Under the pieces are notes generated by a model. The model made no database searches. It had not been told where the DNA came from and worked only from the letters and a program-made list of their open reading frames with translations. From Lachnospiraceae bacterium UBA4711 (GTDB lineage Bacteria > Bacillota > Clostridia > Lachnospirales > Lachnospiraceae), in contig DHJV01000161.1 of NCBI GenBank assembly GCA_002404515.1, positions 1,726-12,963 of the forward strand: 11,238 nucleotides of DNA, read 5' to 3'. This document shows, piece after piece, positions 1-5,940 of the stretch (position 1 is its first letter; each line of letters opens with the position of its first letter). The translations under genes were made by a program, and so were the position numbers.

Positions 1-783
1 GGTGCTGGTACAGATGCACAGGGACAGCAGACAAAGGCAGTTCTTGATGGCGACGAGTGGGTACTGAACGGTTCTAAGTGCTTCATTACAAATGGTAAGG
101 AAGCTGACGTATATATCGTTATCGCTGTTACAGGTATCATCGAGAAGCGTGGCAGAAAGATGAAAGAGATTTCTGCATTTATCGTAGAGAAGGGAACACC
201 TGGATTTACATTTGGTACAAAGGAAAACAAGATGGGTATCTGTGGTTCTTCTACATATGAGTTGATCTTCACAGACTGCCGTATCCCTAAGGATGCACTT
301 CTTGGACAGAAGGGCAAGGGCTTCAATATCGCTATGCACACACTCGATGGTGGTCGTATCGGTATCGCTGCTCAGGCACTTGGTATTGCTGAGGGCGCTC
401 TTGAGACAACTGTAAACTATGTAAAGGAAAGAAAACAGTTTGGCAGATCAATTGCTCAGTTCCAGAATACACAGTTTGTACTTGCTGATCTTGCTACAAA
501 GATCGAGGCTGCTAAGCTTCTTGTATACAAGGCTGCAAGAAAGAAAGATGAGTATCAGGCAGGCGCTAAGGTTTCTTACTCTGTAGAGGCTGCCATGGCT
601 AAGCTTTATGCTGCTGAGGTTGCTATGGAAGTAACAACAAAGTGTGTACAGCTTCATGGTGGTTATGGTTACATCAAGGAGTATGACGTTGAGCGTATGA
701 TGAGAGATGCTAAGATCACAGAGATCTACGAAGGTACTTCAGAAGTACAGCGTATGGTTATCTCAGCAAACTTGTTAAAGTAA
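1..783 (+). CDS. bcd: Butyryl-CoA dehydrogenase (short-chain acyl-CoA dehydrogenase), 5'-truncated
   Basis: This FAD enzyme reduces crotonyl-CoA to butyryl-CoA in the cytoplasm, the last redox step before butyrate release, using electrons from EtfAB. Frame 1 is open from the first base, and about 260 C-terminal residues are present; the family is about 380 aa, so roughly 120 N-terminal residues lie upstream. Visible family hallmarks are the opening GAGTDAQGQQ segment, LNGSKCFITNG, the RKQFGRSIAQFQ stretch of the C-terminal helical domain, QLHGGYGYIKEYDVERMMRD, and the end KITEIYEGTSEVQR. The glutamate of YEGTSE corresponds to the catalytic base of short-chain acyl-CoA dehydrogenases. The gene is followed after 13 nt by etfB, which supports a butyrate-type (Bcd-EtfAB) role over another acyl-CoA dehydrogenase. 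Substrate chain length is inferred from context. Confidence 0.95.
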   Translation, partial: GAGTDAQGQQTKAVLDGDEWVLNGSKCFITNGKEADVYIVIAVTGIIEKRGRKMKEISAFIVEKGTPGFTFGTKENKMGICGSSTYELIFTDCRIPKDALLGQKGKGFNIAMHTLDGGRIGIAAQALGIAEGALETTVNYVKERKQFGRSIAQFQNTQFVLADLATKIEAAKLLVYKAARKKDEYQAGAKVSYSVEAAMAKLYAAEVAMEVTTKCVQLHGGYGYIKEYDVERMMRDAKITEIYEGTSEVQRMVISANLLK

Positions 784-796
784 GGAGGTACTTATC

Positions 797-1576
797 GTGA
801 AAATTATCGTATGTATTAAGCAGGTACCTGATACAAAGGGTGGCGTACAGTTTAACCCGGATGGTACATTGAATAGAGGAGCAATGCTCACAATTATGAA
901 CCCAGATGATAAGGCTGGTCTTGAGGCAGCTCTTAGACTGAAGGATCAGTATGGCGCTGAGGTTACAGTTCTTACAATGGGACTTCCAAAGGCTGCAGAT
1001 GTTCTTCAGGAAGCAATCGCTATGGGCGCTGACAAGGGTGTTCTTGTAACAGACCGTGTACTTGGTGGTGCTGATACGTGGGCAACATCTACAACAATCG
1101 CTGGTGCGATCAGAAAGCTTGACTATGATCTGATCATCACAGGCCGTCAGGCTATCGATGGTGATACAGCTCAGGTTGGTCCTCAGATCGCTGAGCACCT
1201 TGGACTTCCGGTTATCTCTTATGCACAGGAGATCAAGGTTGATGGAGACAGTGTAATCGTTAAGCGTCAGTATGACGATGGTTACCATATGGTAAAGGCT
1301 CAGATGCCATGTCTTATCACAGCACTTTCTGAATTAAATGATCCAAGATATATGACACCAGGTGGAATTTTCGATGCAGTCAATGCAGAGATCACAACTT
1401 TTGGTAGAGCAGATCTTGTAGGCGTTGATGATTCAAACATCGGTTTGAACGGTTCTCCAACAAAAATCGCCAGAGCTTCTGACAAGGTTAAGAAGGGTCA
1501 GGGCGAGATGGCTCCAGAGGACGCAGATCCAGTAAGCTATATTGTTGGTAAACTGAAGGAAAAGCACGTAATTTAA
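797..1576 (+). CDS. etfB: Electron transfer flavoprotein beta subunit
   Basis: This is the small subunit of the electron transfer flavoprotein, 259 aa, the usual EtfB length. It partners EtfA and feeds electrons to Bcd; in clostridia the Bcd-EtfAB complex is known to bifurcate NADH electrons between crotonyl-CoA and ferredoxin. The protein opens with MKIIVCIKQVPDTKG, the classic EtfB N-terminus, and carries AMGADKGVLVTDR and the conserved GRQAIDGDTAQVGPQIAEHL segment around residues 116-136. It starts with GTG, chosen because a strong AGGAGGT ribosome site ends 7 nt upstream. It lies 13 nt after bcd and 16 nt before etfA, so the genes are co-transcribed. Codon use is strongly biased (CTT, TCT, ACA, GGT), fitting high expression. 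Bifurcation in this organism is inference. Confidence 0.96.
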   Translation: MKIIVCIKQVPDTKGGVQFNPDGTLNRGAMLTIMNPDDKAGLEAALRLKDQYGAEVTVLTMGLPKAADVLQEAIAMGADKGVLVTDRVLGGADTWATSTTIAGAIRKLDYDLIITGRQAIDGDTAQVGPQIAEHLGLPVISYAQEIKVDGDSVIVKRQYDDGYHMVKAQMPCLITALSELNDPRYMTPGGIFDAVNAEITTFGRADLVGVDDSNIGLNGSPTKIARASDKVKKGQGEMAPEDADPVSYIVGKLKEKHVI

Positions 1577-1592
1577 TTAAAAAGGAAAAGTG

Positions 1593-2663
1593 GTGAATAA
1601 AATGGGAGCAATGAATGCAGAAGAAATAGCAAAGTACAAGGGCGTATTCGTCTTTGCACAGCAGGTAGATAATGTATTAAGCGGAATCTCTTTCGAGCTT
1701 GTTGGCGAAGGAAAGAGACTTGCAGAGAAGTTAGGCACAGAAGTAACAGCAGTATTGGTTGGTTCTGATGTTTCAGGACTTGTAGATGAGCTTGCTGCTT
1801 ACGGTGCAGATAAGGTAATCGTAGTAGACGATCCAGAGTTGAAGAATTACAGAACTGAGCCATATGCACACGCACTTGCTTCAGTTATCAATGAGTTCAA
1901 ACCAGAAATCATGTTGGTTGGTGCAACAGCAATTGGTCGTGATCTTGGTCCTACAGTTTCGGCCAGAGTTCAGACAGGACTTACAGCAGACTGTACATTA
2001 CTTGAGATTGGTGATTTCCCTATTAATCCAATCCCTGGAAAAGAGCAGAAGCACAATCAGCTTCTTATGACTCGTCCAGCATTTGGTGGTAACACAATCG
2101 CTACAATCGCATGTCCAGACAACCGTCCTCAGATGGCTACTGTACGTCCAGGCGTTATGCAGAAGCTTGACAAGGTTGAGGGTGCAAAGGCTGAGGTTAT
2201 CAACTACAACCCAGGCTTCACACCAAATAACAGATATGTAGAGATCCTTGAGATTTCTAAGGCTGTTTCAGACATCAAGGATATCATGGATGCAAAGATT
2301 CTTGTATCTGGTGGTCGTGGTGTTGGTTCTGCTGAGAACTTCAAGATTCTGGAGGATCTTGCAGATGTACTTGGCGGACAGGTTTCATGCTCACGTGCCG
2401 TTGTAGATTCAGGCTGGAAGCCAAAGGAGCTTCAGGTTGGTCAGACAGGTAAGACTGTACGTCCACAGCTCTACTTCGCAATCGGTATCTCAGGAGCAAT
2501 CCAGCACGTAGCTGGTATGGAAGAGTCTGATATCATTATTGCAATCAATAAGGATCCAGACGCTCCAATCTTTGATGTAGCTGACTATGGTGTTGTTGGT
2601 GATCTGAACAAGATCGTTCCAGCACTGACAGAGGCTATCAAGGCTGAGCTTGCTGCAAAGTAA
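1593..2663 (+). CDS. etfA: Electron transfer flavoprotein alpha subunit
   Basis: This is the large Etf subunit, about 356 aa, forming a heterodimer with EtfB and holding FAD in its C-terminal domain. The N-terminal part (to about residue 190) has the Etf nucleotide-binding fold with MLVGATAIGRDLGPTVSAR. The C-terminal FAD domain shows SGGRGVGSAENF, SRAVVDSGWKP, the QVGQTGKTVRPQLYFA stretch, GISGAIQH and INKDPDAPIFDVADYG, all standard EtfA signatures. The start is ambiguous: GTG at 1590, GTG at 1593 and ATG at 1602 are in frame. The AAAGGA at 1581-1586 is best spaced (6 nt) for 1593. No linker or ferredoxin-domain extension is present, unlike some longer EtfA proteins. It is the last gene of the operon, with a terminator starting about 40 nt after the stop. 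Confidence 0.95.
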   Translation: MNKMGAMNAEEIAKYKGVFVFAQQVDNVLSGISFELVGEGKRLAEKLGTEVTAVLVGSDVSGLVDELAAYGADKVIVVDDPELKNYRTEPYAHALASVINEFKPEIMLVGATAIGRDLGPTVSARVQTGLTADCTLLEIGDFPINPIPGKEQKHNQLLMTRPAFGGNTIATIACPDNRPQMATVRPGVMQKLDKVEGAKAEVINYNPGFTPNNRYVEILEISKAVSDIKDIMDAKILVSGGRGVGSAENFKILEDLADVLGGQVSCSRAVVDSGWKPKELQVGQTGKTVRPQLYFAIGISGAIQHVAGMEESDIIIAINKDPDAPIFDVADYGVVGDLNKIVPALTEAIKAELAAK

Positions 2664-2703
2664 TCTTATTACTTGCAAAAGTAAATACTAGATAAGAGTT
2701 TAG

Positions 2704-2738
2704 AACCACCGTGTATCGTAAGATATGCGGTGGTTTTT
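2704..2738 (+). terminator. Intrinsic terminator of the bcd-etfBA operon
   Basis: AACCACCG (2704-2711) pairs with CGGTGGTT (2728-2735). Two G-U wobbles and a TATC/GATA pair extend this to an essentially continuous 14-bp stem capped by GTAA, a GNRA-type tetraloop, and five Ts follow the stem. It lies 40 nt after the etfA stop and has no rival nearby. Confidence 0.9.
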
Positions 2739-2770
2739 GCGTATCTTGTCTCTGCGCAAGTTTGTTGAGT

Positions 2771-3047
2771 CAAAGTGGGTGCAAGAAGAGAAAAACAAGC
2801 AGGAAAACCCACAGTGTGGGCGCGGGAGGAGAAAAGCAAGCGAGAAAACCCACTTTGGAAGCTTATTGATATGTTGAAGAGAGAAAACTGGGTGTGGGAG
2901 GGAAGAAGTAAGCGGAAAAACCCACAGTGTGGGCGAGGAGGGCGCATATGTGCGAAGCACATATTTAGGATGCGCCCGACGATATACCACAGAGCGAAAG
3001 CGATGTGGTGACACCCGAGAAAGAGAAAAGCAAGCAGGAAAAACTGT
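2771..3047 (+). repeat. Degenerate array of 38-nt purine-rich units bounded by GTGGG/CCCAC
   Basis: Three 38-nt units align without gaps at 2775-2812, 2816-2853 and 2888-2925; a fourth, more decayed one is at 3010-3047. Units 1 and 2 differ at 7 of 38 positions, units 2 and 3 at 9. Units 1 and 2 start with GTGGG, all of the first three end with CCCAC, and between lies a nearly pure-purine stretch of the form GAGAAAAGCAAGC. Units 1 and 2 together are enclosed by a perfect 10-bp inverted repeat (CAAAGTGGGT at 2771-2780, ACCCACTTTG at 2848-2857). The junction CCCACAGTGTGGG occurs twice (2808-2820 and 2921-2933). This could be a REP/MITE-like intergenic element. An open frame runs through it but looks incidental. 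No known family is recognised. Confidence 0.6.
2940..3010 (+). other. Two consecutive stable hairpins inside the repeat array (candidate structured RNA element)
   Basis: Hairpin A pairs GGGCGCA (2940-2946) with TGCGCCC (2971-2977), then TATGTGC (2947-2953) with GCACATA (2957-2963) around a GAA loop, leaving a 7-nt bulge TTTAGGA on the 3' side. Hairpin B pairs TACCACA (2985-2991) with TGTGGTG (3004-3010, final pair a wobble). It then has a GA/GA tandem mismatch and a GC/GC pair closed by the GNRA tetraloop GAAA (2996-2999). Such features are typical of folded RNA, but no known riboswitch or small RNA is recognised. The element separates the partial unit at 2929-2940 from the decayed fourth unit, as though inserted into the array. 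The strand of any transcript is unknown. Confidence 0.5.
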
Positions 3048-3062
3048 GGGAAGGGAGACAGG

Positions 3063-3112
3063 AATGCCGATAATGCTGTTGGTTTATTTATGAGAGATTT
3101 ATCGGTATTTTC
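3063..3112 (+). terminator. Possible weak terminator or hairpin with a long loop
   Basis: AATGCCGATAA (3063-3073) pairs with TTATCGGTATT (3099-3109) with one G-U pair, followed by a short T run. The 25-nt loop and weak T tract make it a doubtful terminator. It could end a transcript crossing the repeat array. Apart from this, 3048-3219 shows nothing I can name. Confidence 0.3.
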
Positions 3113-3219
3113 TGAATCGATCCAAGTACTTCAATTTTAGTTAAAAGGGAGTTTATTCGTGTTTGACAGGAGTTTCGTTATAGATTGTTTATTACTATGA
3201 TTTTTACTAATTGTTATAA

Positions 3220-3256
3220 ATACCACATTGTGAATATATTCACAATGTGGTATAAT
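3220..3256 (+). promoter_or_regulatory. Promoter embedded in a perfect 34-bp palindromic operator (DUF4190/DUF2752 operon)
   Basis: Bases 3220-3253 form a perfect inverted repeat with half-site ATACCACATTGTGAATA. The -35 TTGTGA (3228-3233) lies inside it, and the -10 TATAAT (3251-3256) starts at its right edge, exactly 17 bp away. A regulator bound here would occlude RNA polymerase, so repression is the likely mode. The core TGTGA-N6-TCACA also equals the CRP/FNR-family consensus. A nearly identical arrangement precedes the lipoprotein gene at 4479-4514. Expected transcript start is about 3263, giving a leader of about 100 nt before the ATG at 3367. Confidence 0.75.
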
Positions 3257-3366
3257 TTGCATAAAGAAAGATATTATATCTTCAGGTAATGACAGAAAGG
3301 GGGAATAATAATTTAGTTAGGAAGATTATAATATTCTTTATAAATACGGACGATTAGGAGAAAATT

Positions 3367-3723
3367 ATGAATAACGATATGAATCAAAATCAAAATCCGA
3401 ATCAGGGACAATTTCAAAATCAATATCAATATCAACAAAATCAATACCAATATCAATATCCGCAGCAACCACCGGAGTCACCGGGTTTTGGAGTTGCATC
3501 TATGGTATTAGGAATTATATCGTTGTGCTTATCTTGTTGTGCATATTTTATATCAATACCATGTGCAATAGTTGGAATTATATTGGGTTTGATAGGTCTG
3601 AAAAAGCAGGCTGGTCGGGGAATGGCGACGGCAGGTCTTGTATGTAGTATTATATCATTTATTCCCGCGATTATTCTTATTTCAACTGGAGCATCAATAG
3701 TGTCGTCGTTAAAAAATTTTTGA
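3367..3723 (+). CDS. DUF4190-type small membrane protein with Q/N/Y-rich N-terminus
   Basis: This 118-aa membrane protein is of unknown function. Residues 1-36 are low-complexity, almost only Asn, Gln, Tyr and Pro, encoded in part by CAATAT-like hexamer repeats. Residues about 41-80 and 86-115 are hydrophobic, with the GVASMVLGIISL pattern, small residues between helices, and the LKKQAGRGMATAGLV turn that is typical of DUF4190. The N-terminal part would be a flexible cytoplasmic or surface tail; its side is not evident from sequence. AGGAG (3356-3360) lies 6 nt before the ATG, which fixes the start. The DUF2752-type gene follows within 40 nt, and I infer a shared transcript from the palindromic promoter. 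Family assignment is from pattern recognition. Confidence 0.85.
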   Translation: MNNDMNQNQNPNQGQFQNQYQYQQNQYQYQYPQQPPESPGFGVASMVLGIISLCLSCCAYFISIPCAIVGIILGLIGLKKQAGRGMATAGLVCSIISFIPAIILISTGASIVSSLKNF

Positions 3724-3761
3724 TGTAATATTTATTGATTATAGTTGCATTGTTTAATAAA

Positions 3762-4166
3762 ATGAAAATATCAATTAAGAATTATTTGTTATTTGCTTTA
3801 TTTGTATGTGCTGTGATTGCGGCTCTGCTTATTAAGGTATATGATATTGATTTGGTAAAAATCATACCAGCACATTGTATATTATATGAAAATTATGGGT
3901 TTTATTGTACTGGGTGTGGAGGAACGCGTGCATGTATGGCTCTGATCCATGGTAATTATATAGAGAGCATTCGCTATTACCCTGCAATTATTTATTTAGT
4001 GGGATTATTTATATATTATTTTATTATGAATATAATTAGTCTAGCTAAAAAGATGCATAAAATGATTGTGAAGCCTATACATTTTTATATTTTAATTGCT
4101 ATAATATTAATACAATGGATAGTTAAAAATTTTTTATTAATAATTCTTAACTATCATATTATTTAA
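3762..4166 (+). CDS. DUF2752-type membrane protein
   Basis: This is a small integral membrane protein of about 134 aa and unknown function. From the ATG at 3762, helices lie near residues 5-27, 73-95 and 108-128. Between them is the family signature: Cys49-x2-Cys52 followed by GGTRAC with Cys58, matching the CPGCGGTRA motif of DUF2752, and then a short HGN segment and a Tyr-Pro pair (RYYP). The spaced cysteines suggest metal or disulfide chemistry, but no activity is established that I know of. The start is uncertain: TTG at 3735 and TTG at 3750 are also in frame, and none has a clear ribosome site, so translation may be coupled to the DUF4190 gene just upstream. A bidirectional terminator follows the stop. 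Confidence 0.8.
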   Translation: MKISIKNYLLFALFVCAVIAALLIKVYDIDLVKIIPAHCILYENYGFYCTGCGGTRACMALIHGNYIESIRYYPAIIYLVGLFIYYFIMNIISLAKKMHKMIVKPIHFYILIAIILIQWIVKNFLLIILNYHII

Positions 4167-4170
4167 AAGC

Positions 4171-4206
4171 AAAAGGAAAGAATTATAAAATAATTCTTTC
4201 CTTTTT
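4171..4206. terminator. Bidirectional intrinsic terminator between convergent genes
   Basis: A perfect 15-bp stem pairs 4171-4185 (AAAAGGAAAGAATTA) with 4191-4205 around a 5-nt loop. T tracts on the right (plus strand) and interrupted T runs on the left (minus strand) let it serve both the DUF2752 gene and the convergent regulator gene ending at 4239. Confidence 0.85.
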
Positions 4207-4238
4207 ATATAGGTAAATTGTTTGCTACAGAATTTAGG

Positions 4239-4430
4239 TTATTTAAATGATACAATATCGTTTGGAGTACATTCTAAAATATTACATAATTTATTTAGGG
4301 TTAACATTGTAATATTTTTTCCTTTTTTTAAACTATCCAGAGTTCGATTATCTATTCCAGATTTTAAAAGCTTATATTGACTTATGTTCTTTTGCTCCAT
4401 TGTAGCCCAAAGCGGAGAATAATCTATCAA
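4239..4430 (-). CDS. Small XRE/Cro-type helix-turn-helix regulator (YozG/HTH_26-like), TTG start
   Basis: This is a cytoplasmic DNA-binding protein of 63 aa, consisting of little more than one helix-turn-helix domain. It reads MIDYSPLWATMEQ at the N-terminus, then NISQYKLLKSGIDNRTLDSL (helices 2-3 of the fold) and TLNKLCNILECTPNDIVSF at the end, the pattern of tiny XRE regulators such as YozG. I chose the TTG at 4430 because GGAAAGG lies about 8 nt upstream and because family members begin just before the conserved DYxPLW. The frame remains open upstream to an ATG at 4484, but that start would add a non-family extension and overlap the operator. The gene is divergent from the lipoprotein gene and convergent with the DUF2752 gene. 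It is the local candidate to bind the two palindromes. Target binding is inference. Confidence 0.85.
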   Translation of the reverse strand: MIDYSPLWATMEQKNISQYKLLKSGIDNRTLDSLKKGKNITMLTLNKLCNILECTPNDIVSFK

Positions 4431-4474
4431 AAGAATCAACCTTTCCTTTTTTATAGAGTATATCCAAATTGCTA

Positions 4475-4514
4475 AAAATAGCATATTGTGAATATAATCA
4501 CAACATGCTAAAAT
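4475..4514. promoter_or_regulatory. Palindromic operator with promoter for the lipoprotein operon and a possible opposed promoter
   Basis: Bases 4479-4510 form a 32-bp inverted repeat (14 of 16 pairs match; half-site TAGCATATTGTGAATA). The rightward -35 TTGTGA (4486-4491) and -10 TAAAAT (4509-4514) are 17 bp apart, with the same geometry as at 3220-3256. By symmetry the minus strand also carries TTGTGA (4503-4498) with TATTTT 17 bp further (4480-4475). This weaker promoter would start the regulator transcript about 38 nt before its TTG codon. The shared core again fits TGTGA-N6-TCACA. Confidence 0.7.
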
Positions 4515-4549
4515 TTTTATAAAATAATAAACAAGGGGAGCAGACTAAA

Positions 4550-5908
4550 ATGAAAAAAATAAAAATATTTTTATTGGTTATGTGTGCCATCATTTTATGC
4601 GGTTGTACAAAAAGTCAGGAACAGTTTTCCAAGGAAATTACGAATGTCGTGGAGCAATATAATAATGGGGATATTTCCTATGACGAAGCATCTTCAGAAT
4701 TAAGTTCTATGTATAATAATGCAGATTCAGAGATGAAAACAAAAATTGATGAAGAGCAAGCACTGCTGGATAATCTTAAAGTATCAAAGGATGCATTCGC
4801 ATCAGCACAGAATGCAAGTAACGTAAATAATTACAAGTTGTCAATCAAGAGCTATGCAGATGTAATTGCAGAAGATACGAATTACGAAAAGGCGCAGCAG
4901 GCGATTGTAGATGATGGTAATAAGTATTTGGAAGAGGTACATAAATTAGGTGAGACCTATATTTCTGAGGATAAATATGCAAAAGCAATTTCTGCATATA
5001 AAGATTCGAAGGATGTATATGATGATGGCAGTGCGGATACTTGGATTGCGGATACAGAAAGTCAGTACAAGCAGAATATAGAAGCGCAGATTGAAAAGTG
5101 CGTGTCGGATGGAGACTATCAAACAGCAATCATAGATTACAATGAGTTGTATGATTATTTTAAGGATGAGACATACACTGTAAAAATAGCTGAGTTGGAA
5201 AATGAATGGGTAAATAAGGTTGTTGCAGAATCTGAACAGTATTTGAGCAATGGAGACTACCAAAATGCAAAGAAAGTTTTAAATCCTGCATTGGGACGTA
5301 TAAAAGATGATGAAGAGTTAAAGACGCAGGAAGCTCGTGTAGAGGAGTTTACACCGGTAAATTTATTCTCTCTGGATTCTTTTGCTGAAACGACAGGACA
5401 GTGTGTATCTGTAAAAAATTGGTCAACTGGAGACAAGACAAATACAGGAAATTCCGGTTATGTAGGCAAAAAAGTAAGTGTCGAGGATAATATGGGAATT
5501 GGAGATATTGTAGATTATAGGTATAAATCAATTTACAATATTGACGGAAACTACAATACACTTACAGGGCTGTTTGCAATTGATTTTGATTCAAAAGATT
5601 GTACCGCAGGTAATTTTGGCGCACAGTTTTTTGTTGTTGCAGATGAGGATATCATATATCAATCCGATTGGATTCGAGGCGGAGATATGCCGCTTGAAAT
5701 CAATTTAGATATATCGGGAAGAAATCAGGTCGCGGTAGGTGTGTTTGTAGTTAATTTTCTAAATGGTGGGCATTTGACTTATACAGAAGATTTCTCCGTA
5801 GGCTTATGTGATCTGTATTTGAATAAAACATATGTGCCGAAAGGGACGAATGCAGATGGCGTATCAGGTGAGACGGATAATGGCGTTGCACCAAGTGAAA
5901 ATGAATAA
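4550..5908 (+). CDS. Lipoprotein with TPR-like repeats and C-terminal NPCBM-like domain
   Basis: This is a 452-aa predicted surface lipoprotein of unknown function. Residues 1-19 form a lipoprotein signal peptide (MKKIKIF, hydrophobic core, lipobox LCGC with Cys19 as the lipidated residue). Residues about 25-265 are charged and helical with TPR-like units: YKLSIKSYADVI, YAKAISAYKD, SDGDYQTAIIDYNELYDYF and SNGDYQNAKKVL. Residues about 270-430 look like an NPCBM-type beta-sandwich, with LTGLFAIDFDS, FVVADEDIIYQSDWIRGG, EINLDISGRNQVAVGV and a final DLYL strand. NPCBM domains are linked to carbohydrate binding, so cell-wall or glycan contact is possible. The last 20 residues are acidic and polar. 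AAGGGGAG (4533-4540) lies 9 nt before the ATG. The gene is driven from the palindromic promoter and followed after 32 nt by a zinc-ribbon gene. Confidence 0.85.
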   Translation: MKKIKIFLLVMCAIILCGCTKSQEQFSKEITNVVEQYNNGDISYDEASSELSSMYNNADSEMKTKIDEEQALLDNLKVSKDAFASAQNASNVNNYKLSIKSYADVIAEDTNYEKAQQAIVDDGNKYLEEVHKLGETYISEDKYAKAISAYKDSKDVYDDGSADTWIADTESQYKQNIEAQIEKCVSDGDYQTAIIDYNELYDYFKDETYTVKIAELENEWVNKVVAESEQYLSNGDYQNAKKVLNPALGRIKDDEELKTQEARVEEFTPVNLFSLDSFAETTGQCVSVKNWSTGDKTNTGNSGYVGKKVSVEDNMGIGDIVDYRYKSIYNIDGNYNTLTGLFAIDFDSKDCTAGNFGAQFFVVADEDIIYQSDWIRGGDMPLEINLDISGRNQVAVGVFVVNFLNGGHLTYTEDFSVGLCDLYLNKTYVPKGTNADGVSGETDNGVAPSENE

Positions 5909-5940
5909 GATTACATTCGGATGAGAGGGATGGTGATAAA

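Noticed and set aside
758..1288. Long open frame on the minus strand opposite etfB
   Set aside because: It lies wholly antisense to a clear etfB, is Cys/Leu/Ser-rich as expected from the reverse complement of biased codons, and has no ribosome site or family resemblance.
2775..3011. 78-aa plus-strand frame through the repeat array
   Set aside because: The product only mirrors the purine-rich repeats (Lys, Arg, Glu), has no good ribosome site, and crosses strong hairpins.
2771..3047. CRISPR array
   Set aside because: Units are adjacent and imperfect without unique equal-length spacers, and no cas gene is present.
3163..3168. Consensus -35 TTGACA
   Set aside because: No acceptable -10 lies 16-19 bp downstream; the palindromic promoter at 3228-3256 is a better fit.
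3268..3282. Small palindrome AAGATAT-T-ATATCTT in the leader of the DUF4190 gene
   Set aside because: Short and entirely AT-rich; likely by chance in such sequence.
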